Assembly: GCA_045568635.1 (NCBI GenBank)
Contig: JBJLAO010000003.1
Span: 372,001 to 436,000 of the forward strand
Origin: MedAcidi-G1 sp000817085
Lineage (GTDB): Bacteria; Actinomycetota; Acidimicrobiia; Acidimicrobiales; MedAcidi-G1
Direction of reading: 5' to 3'
Length of the DNA stretch: 64,000 nt
The notes under the pieces were generated by a model. The model did not search any database and was not told the origin of the DNA. It saw only the letters and a list, made by a program, of their open reading frames with translations. This document shows, one piece after another, positions 1-7,807 of the stretch (its first letter is position 1; the number at the start of each line of letters is the position of its first letter). The position numbers and the translations under genes are program-made.

Positions 1-166
1 CGTCAGTTAAATCAATCCAGACGGGATAACCAGATACAAACACTTCAGGAAAGGCAATTAAGTTCGCGCCACCTTCACCGGCTTCAATTATCCATTTCTG
101 AACAATGTTTAGAGTCGCTGAACGATCAAGAAAAACTGGTGAATCCTGAATAGCAGCAATACGCAT
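1..166 (-). CDS. Nitrilase / carbon-nitrogen hydrolase (partial, C-terminus outside window)
   Basis: The ATG on the minus strand at 166 opens a frame that runs off the left edge of the window. The roughly 55 visible residues (MRIAAIQDSPVFLD..., then LIAFPEVFVSGYPVW) match the N-terminus of nitrilase-superfamily enzymes. The Glu in the FPE motif would be the first member of the Glu-Lys-Cys catalytic triad; the Lys and Cys lie outside the window. The GYPVW stretch resembles aliphatic or aryl nitrilases more than omega-amidases, but the fragment is too short to decide. It follows glnII on the same strand after about 37 bp, so the two may be co-transcribed and share a nitrogen-scavenging theme (inference). 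Confidence 0.8.
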   Translation of the reverse strand, partial: MRIAAIQDSPVFLDRSATLNIVQKWIIEAGEGGANLIAFPEVFVSGYPVWIDLTD

Positions 167-203
167 AAACTGTTTATATCACCGATTTTTTAAAATGTTT
201 TAA

Positions 204-1214
204 TTAAGCCAAAGCTGAACAGCAAGTATTTGTAATTAATCTTGCTACGACGTAAGGATCCATATTCGCATTTGGTCGTCGATCTTCTATATATCCTTTT
301 TGATCTAGGTGTACTTGCCACGGAATACGAATAGAAGCACCGCGATCGGACACCCCATAGCTGAATTGGTCAAATCGTTGGGTTTCATGTTCGCCAGTTA
401 ATCTCTCTTCAGAACCAATTCCATACCCAGCAATATGTTCAGCTGGTTTTCCTTCGGCTCCCAATGACTCACAAGCAGTGATAATTGCTTCATAATTTTC
501 ACGCATAGCATGCGTTGAAAAATTTGTATGCGCCCCAGCTCCATTCCAATCACCCTGGATCGGTTTTGCAGCTACCGAAGCATCAACTCCAAAATCTTCA
601 GCAATACGATAGAGAAGATAACGAGCCATCCAAATTTGATCCGCAACAGCTACTGTATCGACTGGTCCAATCTGAAATTCCCACTGTCCAAGCATGACTT
701 CTGCATTTGTACCAGAAATAGCTAATCCAGCATCCATGCAAGCTTTGGTGTGCGCTTCAACAATATCTCGACCCGCAATTTCAATTGAGCCAACACCGCA
801 ATAATAAGGTCCCTGTGGGGCTGGATAACCTTCAACAGGCCAACCTAAAGGCCTTCCCTCCATGAAAAAGGTGTATTCCTGCTCGATACCAAATAGAGGC
901 TCTTGATCCTTATATTTTTCAAAAACTTCTACACAAGCGGCACGAGTATTAGTGGCATGTGGAGTCATTTCTCCATCTGGAAGTAGAACCTCACACAAAA
1001 CAAGAATGTCATCACCGCCTCTAATTGGATCAGGGCAAGAAAAAACTGGTTTAAGCACACAATCAGAATTGTCGCCTGGCGCCTGATTAGTGCTTGAGCC
1101 ATCAAAACCCCAAATCGGTAGGTCACTAGAGTCATCAACTATCTTTGTTTTAGAACGCATATACGGCAAAGGAACAGTGCCGTCGATCCAAATGTATTCA
1201 GCTCTTATTGACAT
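204..1214 (-). CDS. glnII: Glutamine synthetase, type II (GSII)
   Basis: ATP-dependent ligation of ammonium to glutamate. At 336 aa it has the short GSII length (eukaryote-like type, also found in rhizobia, Frankia and Streptomyces) rather than the 450-470 aa of GSI. Visible motifs are WGFDGSSTNQA (about 35-45), the metal-binding EQEYTFF (about 111-117), GDWNGAGAHTN (about 221-231) and the C-terminal RIPWQVHLDQKGYIEDRRP-type block with NANMDPY. The open frame extends four codons upstream to a TTG at 1226. The ATG at 1214 is chosen because GGAG sits six bases before it, inside that extension. The gene is divergent from glnA2/glnR across a gap with GlnR-box-like repeats, so GlnR control is likely (inference). 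Confidence 0.93.
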   Translation of the reverse strand: MSIRAEYIWIDGTVPLPYMRSKTKIVDDSSDLPIWGFDGSSTNQAPGDNSDCVLKPVFSCPDPIRGGDDILVLCEVLLPDGEMTPHATNTRAACVEVFEKYKDQEPLFGIEQEYTFFMEGRPLGWPVEGYPAPQGPYYCGVGSIEIAGRDIVEAHTKACMDAGLAISGTNAEVMLGQWEFQIGPVDTVAVADQIWMARYLLYRIAEDFGVDASVAAKPIQGDWNGAGAHTNFSTHAMRENYEAIITACESLGAEGKPAEHIAGYGIGSEERLTGEHETQRFDQFSYGVSDRGASIRIPWQVHLDQKGYIEDRRPNANMDPYVVARLITNTCCSALA

Positions 1215-1258
1215 AATTTTCTCCAATTTTCAATATAAAAATTCTTACTAGATAAGTG

Positions 1259-1274
1259 ATTACAACATTTTTAC
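1259..1274. promoter_or_regulatory. Candidate GlnR half-box pair in the glnII/glnA2 gap
   Basis: ATTAC (1259-1263) and TTTAC (1270-1274) are separated by exactly six bases. This matches the GTnAC-n6 spacing of actinobacterial GlnR binding sites. The pair lies 45-60 bp before the glnII start codon. The sequence is AT-rich, so chance occurrence is possible. Confidence 0.35.
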
Positions 1275-1299
1275 ACCGCAGGAATAAGTTTCAAAGCCA

Positions 1300-1337
1300 T
1301 TAGTTATTTGTTAACAAATTATTAACGTAAAAAAAAC
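1300..1337. promoter_or_regulatory. Candidate four-part GlnR box upstream of glnA2-like gene
   Basis: Four pentamers recur with an 11-bp period: TTAGT (1300), TTAAC (1311), TTAAC (1322) and AAAAC (1333), each separated by six bases. The Streptomyces/mycobacterial GlnR consensus is gTnAC-n6-GaAAC-n6-GTnAC-n6-GAAAC, so periodicity and the AAC/AC cores agree. It lies about 40-75 bp before the glnA2-like start. A GlnR homologue is encoded two genes downstream, which supports a real operator. Confidence 0.45.
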
Positions 1338-1374
1338 AGGTTGTCCTTAGACAAATTTTAGATAATCATTGGTG

Positions 1375-2727
1375 ATGAACAAAATTCAAGAAAATCGTAA
1401 TCATGCACAATTCGACTACGTTTTTCGCACTGTAGAGGAACGTGGGGTAAGGCTAATACGCCTTTGGTTCACTGACGTTCTAGGTCGTCACAAATCAGTT
1501 GCGATATCACCTGCTGAGCTAGAAACAGTTTTTGAAGAAGGTCTTCAATTCGATGGTTCAGCAATTGATGGTTTTAGCAGAATTCAGGAAAGTGATGTAC
1601 TAGCTAGGCCTGATCCTTCTACTTTTGAATTGCTTCCATGGGTGGCCGACGATGAAGCTTCAGGAACCATGTTTTGTGACATCACAAACCTTGATGGGAC
1701 ACCCTTCGCCGGTGACCCGAGACAAGTTTTACGAAGAAATATCGATTTAGCTCGAGACGACGGATACGAAATGTTTTGTGCTCCTGAAGTTGAATTTTTC
1801 TACTTCGCTGAACAAGAAAATGGCATACAGCCAGTACCACTAGATCAAGCTTCATATTTTGACTTAACAACAATGGACGTAGCTTCGGACCTTCGAAGAC
1901 ACACACTTCATATGCTTGAAGCTCTTTCCATACCGGTTGAATATTCTTTTCATGAAGACGGCCCCAGCCAACATGAAATAGATTTGCAATACACAGATGC
2001 TTTGACAATGGCTGACTCTGTTATGACTCTGCGATTAGCTGTTAAAAAAATCGCAATGGACCGAGGCGTATACGCAACTTTTATGCCTAAACCTCTTAAC
2101 GGTGTACAAGGTTCTGGCATGCACACACACCTTTCACTGTTCAGTGAGGGAAAAAATGTTTTCCATGATCCATCAGGAAGTCTTTCCGCAACCGGACAAT
2201 CATTTGTAGCAGGTCTTCTCTATCACGCTCGCGAAATAACAGCGATAACAAACCAATTAGTTAATTCATATAAAAGAATTAATGAGGGCTACGAGGCTCC
2301 ACGCTATGTCTCTTGGGCACGCAATAATAGATCATCACTTGTTCGAATACCTATTCACAAGCAAGACAAACCAGATTCAGCAAGAATTGAATACAGGGCA
2401 TTAGACCCTTCATGTAATCCCTATCTCGCATTTTCTGTAATGCTTTCAGCTGGTTTGAAAGGGATTAAAGAGAATTATGAACTACCTCCCGAAGCAACAA
2501 CAAATCTTTACGACATGAGTCGAGCAGAACAAAAAGCACTAGGCGTCGCTAGCTTGCCAGCAAATCTTTCTGAAGCTTTAGATGAAATGGAAGAATCGGA
2601 TTTGGTAAGAGAAGCACTTGGAGACCATATCTTTGAATGGTTCCTCAGAAATAAGCGAAGAGAGTGGAACGAGTATCAACGACAAGTAACACCTTTTGAA
2701 ATCGAACAATACCTTCCTAATTGGTAA
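1375..2727 (+). CDS. glnA2: Glutamine synthetase, type I (GlnA2-like)
   Basis: A 450-aa GSI with all core motifs: FDGSAIDGF (about 59-67), PEVEFFYF (about 140), GSGMHTH and the RNNRSSLVRIP block. The C-terminus (FLRNKRREW...VTPFE) resembles actinobacterial GlnA2-type enzymes, which are usually not adenylylated. A tyrosine is present in NLYDM where the adenylylation loop would be, so regulation by adenylylation cannot be excluded. TTG (1369), GTG (1372) and ATG (1375) starts lie in tandem; ATG is chosen by default because no Shine-Dalgarno decides, and translation may be leaderless. Some GlnA2-class paralogues in actinobacteria act on polyamines or glutamate analogues, so true glutamine synthesis is likely but not certain. 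glnR follows 12 bp downstream. Confidence 0.88.
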   Translation: MNKIQENRNHAQFDYVFRTVEERGVRLIRLWFTDVLGRHKSVAISPAELETVFEEGLQFDGSAIDGFSRIQESDVLARPDPSTFELLPWVADDEASGTMFCDITNLDGTPFAGDPRQVLRRNIDLARDDGYEMFCAPEVEFFYFAEQENGIQPVPLDQASYFDLTTMDVASDLRRHTLHMLEALSIPVEYSFHEDGPSQHEIDLQYTDALTMADSVMTLRLAVKKIAMDRGVYATFMPKPLNGVQGSGMHTHLSLFSEGKNVFHDPSGSLSATGQSFVAGLLYHAREITAITNQLVNSYKRINEGYEAPRYVSWARNNRSSLVRIPIHKQDKPDSARIEYRALDPSCNPYLAFSVMLSAGLKGIKENYELPPEATTNLYDMSRAEQKALGVASLPANLSEALDEMEESDLVREALGDHIFEWFLRNKRREWNEYQRQVTPFEIEQYLPNW

Positions 2728-2739
2728 TGAGAAGTTTAA

Positions 2740-3423
2740 ATGATTGAAACACTCCTAGTCTTTCCAGCACCGCCACCACCCGAATTATCGCAATGTCTTG
2801 ATCAAAATAGTTGGGTTTGGAAAGCAATTAACAATTCTAATTCTGCTATCGAGGACCAACCAGACACAGGCTGGGGGGGTGGAGTTATTGTTGCAGACTC
2901 CGATCCGGAAGGAGCGCTTGCACTTTGCAAAGAGCTAAGACAAACGGAAAACCCTTTAGTCCCAATTCTTCTTCTAATTAGTAAAGGGCAAATAAGTAAA
3001 TTCGAAATAAACGAAAATCTTTTTGACGATTTCTGTATAACACCCTTTTACCCCGAAGAGTTAGAAGCAAGGTTGAATAATCTTTTCTTCAAATTTGGTA
3101 AGGGACTGCAACCTGAGCTTGTCAAATATGGCTCGCTTGTTTTAAATATCGAAACATATCAAGCAACTATCGATGATTCGCCTTTAGATCTGACATATAT
3201 GGAATATGAATTACTACGCTTTTTAGCAACACGACCTGGAAAAGTATTCACTAGAGAAACACTTCTTAGTGAAGTCTGGGGTTACGACTATTACGGCGGA
3301 GGCAGAACAGTAGACGTTCACATAAGGCGTCTAAGAGCGAAACTAGGCGAAGAACACGCCAATCTGATCTCAACAGTGAGATCTGTAGGTTACAGATTTG
3401 GTCAATCTCGTTGGGGTTCTTAA
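2740..3423 (+). CDS. glnR: GlnR-type OmpR-family nitrogen regulator with degenerate receiver
   Basis: A 227-aa protein in two parts. The N-terminal receiver-like domain (1-115) is poorly conserved and lacks the usual acidic pocket plus Lys pattern, as in orphan GlnR proteins. The C-terminal OmpR/PhoB winged helix (about 125-222) contains LDLTYMEYELLRFL, GKVFTRETLL, VWGYDYYGG and RTVDVHIRRLRAKLG. The winged helix closely resembles actinobacterial GlnR, and no histidine kinase is adjacent, also as for GlnR. Lying 12 bp after a glutamine synthetase gene makes nitrogen control the obvious role. Related orphan regulators (PhoP/MtrA type) are less likely given the degenerate receiver and the context. 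Confidence 0.85.
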   Translation: MIETLLVFPAPPPPELSQCLDQNSWVWKAINNSNSAIEDQPDTGWGGGVIVADSDPEGALALCKELRQTENPLVPILLLISKGQISKFEINENLFDDFCITPFYPEELEARLNNLFFKFGKGLQPELVKYGSLVLNIETYQATIDDSPLDLTYMEYELLRFLATRPGKVFTRETLLSEVWGYDYYGGGRTVDVHIRRLRAKLGEEHANLISTVRSVGYRFGQSRWGS

Positions 3424-3424
3424 C

Positions 3425-3643
3425 TTAATCAGAAGCTTTTTCTTGAGACCAAGGATTAGATTCGCTCAATCCAAACAATTCAGATTCTTTATGAGTTTTA
3501 TCAACATCTTTTTTAATTAATCCACCGATTAAAGCCGCTGCCAAAGCCCCACTCAACAAAATTGCAACAGGCATAACTACAACAAGCAAGATAATCATAA
3601 TCACGGCTCCACCCATAGGTGCATTCTGCCACCATAAAAGCAC
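3425..3643 (-). CDS. Small membrane protein of unknown function
   Basis: A 72-aa frame with a GTG start and no clear Shine-Dalgarno. It has one long hydrophobic stretch (about residues 10-45) rich in I, L, V, M and A, probably one or two membrane segments. A charged C-terminal tail follows (KKDVDKTHKESELF...). No family is recognised. It faces glnR tail to tail with a one-base gap and lies downstream of ridA on the same strand. The hydrophobic pattern and lack of another gene in the slot support it as real, but the start is uncertain. Confidence 0.5.
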   Translation of the reverse strand: MLLWWQNAPMGGAVIMIILLVVVMPVAILLSGALAAALIGGLIKKDVDKTHKESELFGLSESNPWSQEKASD

Positions 3644-3684
3644 TTATGCATGTAAGTAATTAGAAAAGATAAAAGAAAGCACAC

Positions 3685-4032
3685 TTAACTTTTGTAAACA
3701 ATTGCCTCAATCTCTATGCATGCACCTAAAGGTAAAGCAGCCACAGCCACAGCAGAACGTGCGGGTCTGTGTTCATCGAATACAGAACAATAAATTTCAT
3801 TCATTCGAACATAGTCATCCATATCAGTTAGAAAAACTGTTGTCTTCACAACTTGATTAAGAGAAACTCCTTCAGCTTCAAGTAATTTTTTTAGATTGTC
3901 TAATGCTTTAGACGCTTCGGCTTCAAGACCACCTTCAACAATAAGTCCATCAACGTGTCCTATTTGACCACTAATCATTAAAAAATCCCCTGCGTGAAAT
4001 GCTGGAGTATAGGGACCTACAGGCTTGCTCAT
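3685..4032 (-). CDS. ridA: RidA family enamine/imine deaminase
   Basis: A 115-aa protein of typical RidA (YjgF/UK114) length. It shows the family signature around GPYTPA near the N-terminus, SGQIG, a VVKTTVFLTDMDDY segment and the C-terminal RPARSAVAVAALPLGACIEIEAI block, which includes the conserved Arg and Glu of the substrate pocket. RidA proteins hydrolyse reactive 2-aminoacrylate and related enamines made by PLP enzymes. GGAG lies seven bases before the ATG, a clear ribosome binding site. Confidence 0.9.
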   Translation of the reverse strand: MSKPVGPYTPAFHAGDFLMISGQIGHVDGLIVEGGLEAEASKALDNLKKLLEAEGVSLNQVVKTTVFLTDMDDYVRMNEIYCSVFDEHRPARSAVAVAALPLGACIEIEAIVYKS

Positions 4033-4082
4033 ATTTTCTCCTTAACTTAAAAATTATAATTACACTTTTACTGCCATATGGG

Positions 4083-4187
4083 CTATTCAGGCAAAGTGTC
4101 TTTGTTTATCCATGTTGATGCGGTAGCTACCGCATCATAACCATTAACGAATTCAACTTTGACTGATAATTCTTTCTGATCTTTCAT
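4083..4187 (-). CDS. Possible 34-aa ORF upstream of ridA
   Basis: An ATG at 4187 opens a 34-codon frame ending at TAG 4083-4085, about 50 bp before the ridA start. The translation (MKDQKELSVKVEFVNGYDAV..., ending WINKDTLPE) has a protein-like, amphipathic composition. There is no convincing Shine-Dalgarno. It contains the perfect palindrome at 4116-4137, so it may instead be a regulatory region that happens to be open. No family recognised. Confidence 0.25.
   Translation of the reverse strand: MKDQKELSVKVEFVNGYDAVATASTWINKDTLPE
4116..4137. promoter_or_regulatory. Perfect 22-bp palindrome
   Basis: The left half TGATGCGGTAG is followed immediately by its exact reverse complement, with no spacer and no mismatch. 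It lies between the divergent ridA (-) and the Tat-lipoprotein gene (+). No T-tract follows on either strand, so an intrinsic terminator is unlikely. A dimeric-repressor operator or an RNA hairpin with an AGCT loop both fit. Confidence 0.5.
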
Positions 4188-4240
4188 AAAAGGATCGTTC
4201 TACGTAAGTTGTTAAAACAACTAACTAGTAATCTCTAATT

Positions 4241-5119
4241 GTGATTACAAATAAGTTTCTTCTATCCCGTCGTCATGCGCTAGTCGGCATAGCTGGGTTT
4301 ACAGGAGGATTGATACTTACAAACTGTGGGAATAAAGAAGATTCAAAATCGCTGTCGCTTGGAGCACGTTTCGCAGATGGTTTTCAAGCACCAACAGTTT
4401 TCACAAGCGGTTCTCCCCAGCGTGCGCCTTACGTACTAATAAACGAAGAAGGATGGCCTCTATCTGAGGGAGCCCCAGATTCAATTAACTTACATGTAAA
4501 AGAGATCAGCTCTGAAGAAACAATTTTTGAGGGGAAAGTTAGCCGACATGGTGAGCGTGGAGTAATTCCATATTTTCCTCTAATTTTTAACCCTCCTAGA
4601 TCTGGTGAATATAAAGTTGAAGGCGAAGGCTTAATTGGTCACCATCGACTGCTTGTCGCTCAACCATCAGATATTAAATTAATTCAGATTGGTCAAAAAA
4701 TGCCATCTCTTCAGACACCAACAATGCAAAATAATTTACAAATAAATCCTATTTGCACTAAATCCTCAGGTCCTTGCATCCTCCACAAAGAAAGTCTCGA
4801 TGAGTCTCTGTCTAAACCCACTCCCACGGCATTACTCATCTCTGCACCTCAATTCTGTCAAACAGATGTTTGCGGACCTGCTCTAGACATCCTTGTTAAA
4901 CAATCAGAATTGTTAGGAGAAAAGCTGTCAATAATTCATGCTGAAGTGTTTAAGGAACCTGAAAATCAAAACTTTTCAGTTACACCCGTTGTAGAGGCTT
5001 TTGGTCTTACCTTTGAACCAAGCTTGATTGTTGCGAACAGCGAAAATGTTGTTACAGGCATTCTCCACTTTGCGATGGATACCGAAGAGGTATCAGCGGC
5101 ATTATCGACTGTACTTTAA
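4241..5119 (+). CDS. Exported thioredoxin-fold-like lipoprotein, unknown function
   Basis: A 292-aa protein with a GTG start. The N-terminus has a twin-arginine-type motif (LSRRHALVG) and a hydrophobic stretch ending in a lipobox-like LTNC at about residue 29, suggesting Tat export and lipid anchoring. The middle (about 45-135) looks like an extracellular beta-sandwich region. The C-terminal third (about 195-290) reads like a thioredoxin-type fold: a strand (TALLISAPQF), then CQTDVCGPALDIL in the active-site position. The two Cys there are spaced C-x4-C rather than C-x2-C, so classical redox activity is doubtful. Product assignment beyond exported lipoprotein is inference. Confidence 0.7.
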   Translation: MITNKFLLSRRHALVGIAGFTGGLILTNCGNKEDSKSLSLGARFADGFQAPTVFTSGSPQRAPYVLINEEGWPLSEGAPDSINLHVKEISSEETIFEGKVSRHGERGVIPYFPLIFNPPRSGEYKVEGEGLIGHHRLLVAQPSDIKLIQIGQKMPSLQTPTMQNNLQINPICTKSSGPCILHKESLDESLSKPTPTALLISAPQFCQTDVCGPALDILVKQSELLGEKLSIIHAEVFKEPENQNFSVTPVVEAFGLTFEPSLIVANSENVVTGILHFAMDTEEVSAALSTVL

Positions 5120-5126
5120 AAATAAA

Positions 5127-5444
5127 TCAAGAAAAAGATTTACCGCATCCACATGATTTTTGAGCATTTGGATTATCAATTGCGAAGCCGGCTCCGTTAA
5201 GACCATCTTTAAAATCGAGAGTTGCCCCTGTCAATAGTTCCGCACTCGATGAGTCAACTACTACACGAACTTCATCAAAAAGTTTTTCAATATCATCTTC
5301 TGCTTTATCAGTATCAAAATACATCTCATAACTAAAGCCAGAACACCCACCTGGCCGCACGGCGACACGCAAAGCCATATCTTCAGTTTCTTGGGACAAC
5401 AATTCACTAACTTTTTTTTGTGCTTCTTCTGTAAGTGTTACCAT
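5127..5444 (-). CDS. erpA: HesB/IscA/ErpA-type Fe-S cluster carrier
   Basis: A 105-aa A-type carrier that binds and delivers Fe-S clusters to apoproteins. The three conserved cysteines are visible: one in RPGGCSGFSYEM (about residue 34) and the CGC pair near the end (SCGCGKSF). The length and the TGATLDF and GFAIDNPNA motifs are family-typical. Whether it is called ErpA, SufA or IscA cannot be settled by sequence alone, and no suf operon is in this window. Confidence 0.9.
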   Translation of the reverse strand: MVTLTEEAQKKVSELLSQETEDMALRVAVRPGGCSGFSYEMYFDTDKAEDDIEKLFDEVRVVVDSSSAELLTGATLDFKDGLNGAGFAIDNPNAQKSCGCGKSFS

Positions 5445-5466
5445 TTTTTTCCTTAGAAAATTTTAA

Positions 5467-5495
5467 TTTTAAGTTATTTCTATTTTAACTTAAAA
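5467..5495. promoter_or_regulatory. A/T-only inverted repeat in the erpA / Zn-ribbon gap
   Basis: TTTTAAGTTA (5467-5476) and its exact reverse complement TAACTTAAAA (5486-5495) flank a 9-nt spacer. It sits just upstream of the erpA start codon in a divergent gap. It could be an operator or a weak hairpin; composition bias makes chance plausible. Confidence 0.3.
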
Positions 5496-5570
5496 AAATG
5501 CTCTAAAACAGTCCGGAGTCTAAAATTCACTAATTCCCGAATTAAAAACGAAATTGGTTTAAGGTTTTAA

Positions 5571-5804
5571 TTGAAATCAAAAAAGGGGATTGCTATCAAT
5601 AGTTTTAAGTGTCAAAAATGTGGAAATCTGCAAGCTGAAACTGGCGAAATACGCACAACAGGTAGTGGCATGTCACGATATTTTAATCTGCAAAACCAGA
5701 AATTCGGTTTTGTAGCATGCACAGAATGTGGTTATTGCGAATTTTATCGCAACAATGAAAAAGACAAAGGCTGGAAATCTGTACTTGACGTCTTATCTAA
5801 TTAA
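5571..5804 (+). CDS. Zn-ribbon nucleic-acid-binding-type protein (DUF2082-like)
   Basis: A 77-aa protein with two CxxC knuckles, FKCQKCGN (about 13-20) and VACTECGYCEFY (about 48-59). They are separated by a conserved-looking TGEIRTTGSGMSRYFNLQNQ segment. This pattern fits the small zinc-ribbon family formerly called DUF2082. Function is unknown; binding of nucleic acid or a protein partner is the family guess. The start is taken as the TTG at 5571, but the first ten residues are not clearly part of the domain and the true start is uncertain. Confidence 0.65.
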   Translation: MKSKKGIAINSFKCQKCGNLQAETGEIRTTGSGMSRYFNLQNQKFGFVACTECGYCEFYRNNEKDKGWKSVLDVLSN

Positions 5805-5829
5805 ATTGCAGAAACCTAAAGTCTTTTGA

Positions 5830-7356
5830 GTGACAGAAGAAACTTTATCTAAAAGGTGGCATGACCTTGATGCATTAAGGGGTTTTGCCATGCTCCTTGG
5901 GATCGTGCTTCATGCAGCTATGTCTTTTCTGGGTGGTGTTTGGTCAGTTGATGACATTCGTGCTGGTAGTGAGTTTTTCTGGTGGCTTGTATTTGGTATT
6001 CATGGCTTTCGTATGCAACTTTTTTTTCTTCTTAGCGGGTTTTTCACATCGATGGTCTGGAAAAAACGCGGTTTAAATCAACTGGTTTGGCATAGATTTA
6101 AAAGAATTTTTCTTCCACTATTGATTTGCTTTGTCACAATAATCCCTTTAATGAACTGGGTTAGTGAAGAAGCGGCATTATCAGAATATGAAAAAACACA
6201 AAATATTGAAGATATTTGGACGCCTATCTTTGCAGGGAACGTGAAAGGGGTCGAAACCTTCATTTCAATGGGGGGTGACATAAATGTTCGCGGTGATGAA
6301 GCCAACACGCCTCTTCACCTAGCAGCTCTTTTGGGTAACCATGAAATAATCAAAGTACTTCTTGAGGCAGGTGCAGAACCAGATCTGCTTAATGTTAAAG
6401 ATGAGACGCCTCTGGTTCTAGCTATTTTTGCAGGTAGCACCAAAAGTGCTGAAGTTCTTGTCAATTTTGGTGCTAAAGATGTACGAGAATTAGGCCAGAG
6501 TTGGGATAATCTTTTTTGGTTTAACTGGGCTGGGAACGAACTTAATGAATCAAAGAAAGAAATAGAATCTTGGTTGAACCAATTCCATCATTTGTGGTTC
6601 TTGTGGTTCTTGTGTTGGATGGTTTCGGGTTTCTGCATAGTTTCAATTTTTCTACGAACGAGCAGAACACTTATAAAGAATACGCCTGACTTTAAACGTC
6701 ACCTTATTTGGCTCCTGATACCTGCTTCTCTTCTTACACAATTAAAAATGGGAGACAACGGAAACTATCCCTCCTTTGGTCCTGATACTTTCACAGAATT
6801 TTTTCCACCGGCTCACCTTCTTGTTTACTACGGTATTTTCTTTACTTTCGGTTCAATAGCTTTTGATATAAGAACAAAAGAATCTGAACCATTAATTGAT
6901 CACTTGGGAAAGAGATGGTACGTGCTCCTTCCAGTAAGTGTTTTAGGTCTTTTGCCTGCAGGTTTAGGGGAAACTTTCGAAGGGGATTCTTGGTTTACTG
7001 CTTCACTTTTACAAATTCTTTATGCCTGGGGAATGTCCATTGGTCTCATAGGACTTTTTAGAAAACTTTTTATCAATGAGAAAAACAGTGTGCGTTATTT
7101 GTCTGATGCGTCTTATTGGATGTATATCGCGCATTTACCACTTGTTATAGCGGCCCAATGGCTATTTAGAGACTGGGAGATTTTTTCATTTCTAAAATTT
7201 TTGCTTATCTGCGTTTCAGTAAGTCCGCTTTTATTAGCTTCGTACCGGTTGTTCGTCAGATACACCCCAATCGGCACCTTGCTCAATGGTAAGAAAACCC
7301 GAGAACCTAAAAACATAAATCCAATTTCAAATTATTCACGGAGGAGTCATGAATAA
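5830..7356 (+). CDS. Membrane acyltransferase (Acyltransferase_3/OpgC-like) with internal ankyrin repeats
   Basis: A 508-aa polytopic membrane protein with a GTG start. The N-terminal DALRGFAMLLGIVLHAAM (about 14-31) has the Arg and His typical of acyltransferase-3 enzymes, which O-acylate sugars or glucans at the membrane. After three membrane segments a soluble block (about 127-217) contains three ankyrin-type repeats; the clearest is TPLHLAALLGNHEIIKVLL (about 160-178), followed by TPLVLAIFAGSTKSAEVL. Membrane segments resume at HHLWFLWFL (about 253), an OpgC/MdoC-like motif, and continue to the end. The insertion is in frame with no sign of a fusion artefact. It overlaps the next gene by 8 bp. 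The substrate is unknown. Confidence 0.8.
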   Translation: MTEETLSKRWHDLDALRGFAMLLGIVLHAAMSFLGGVWSVDDIRAGSEFFWWLVFGIHGFRMQLFFLLSGFFTSMVWKKRGLNQLVWHRFKRIFLPLLICFVTIIPLMNWVSEEAALSEYEKTQNIEDIWTPIFAGNVKGVETFISMGGDINVRGDEANTPLHLAALLGNHEIIKVLLEAGAEPDLLNVKDETPLVLAIFAGSTKSAEVLVNFGAKDVRELGQSWDNLFWFNWAGNELNESKKEIESWLNQFHHLWFLWFLCWMVSGFCIVSIFLRTSRTLIKNTPDFKRHLIWLLIPASLLTQLKMGDNGNYPSFGPDTFTEFFPPAHLLVYYGIFFTFGSIAFDIRTKESEPLIDHLGKRWYVLLPVSVLGLLPAGLGETFEGDSWFTASLLQILYAWGMSIGLIGLFRKLFINEKNSVRYLSDASYWMYIAHLPLVIAAQWLFRDWEIFSFLKFLLICVSVSPLLLASYRLFVRYTPIGTLLNGKKTREPKNINPISNYSRRSHE

Positions 7357-7807
7357 AAGAAAATATTCAAATCAGCCCGCCGGAAATATAACAACTGGGA
7401 GTTGCGCCTGCGGTAGCGTTCGTTTCCAAATAACAGGCGAACTAAGAGACATAGTCAATTGTCATTGTGATCCATGTCGCCGCTGGACAGGCCACTTCAT
7501 GGCAGGTACATCTGCTCAAATCAAAAACTTTTTTTTCGAATCTGACTCAACTCTTACCTGGTGGGAAAGAACTAAAGAAGTAAAATATGGATTCTGCTCT
7601 AATTGTGGATCAAGCCTTTTTTGGGAAGACAGAGGAAGAACTGAATCAAGAGCAATAACCGCCGGGGTTTTAGATCCTCCAACTGGTCTTAAAACTGTGT
7701 TGAATATTTTTAGTAACTTAGCTTCCGATTATCATCATCTTGATGAAGAAATTAAAACTACCTCAGGAGATCTACCCGGAGATCAGAAAGCTGATAGATC
7801 AAACTAG
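7349..7807 (+). CDS. GFA / CENP-V family protein
   Basis: A 152-aa protein of the GFA (glutathione-dependent formaldehyde-activating-like) zinc fold. Zinc-binding cysteines are visible in GSCACGSVRF (about 17-26), NCHCDPCRRW (about 37-46) and FCSNCGSSLFW (about 82-92). Family members are often mis-annotated as formaldehyde enzymes, and actual substrates are mostly unknown. A GGAGG ribosome binding site lies 4 nt before the ATG, inside the end of the acyltransferase gene. Its stop codon shares the CTAG tetranucleotide with the convergent downstream gene. Confidence 0.85.
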   Translation: MNKRKYSNQPAGNITTGSCACGSVRFQITGELRDIVNCHCDPCRRWTGHFMAGTSAQIKNFFFESDSTLTWWERTKEVKYGFCSNCGSSLFWEDRGRTESRAITAGVLDPPTGLKTVLNIFSNLASDYHHLDEEIKTTSGDLPGDQKADRSN

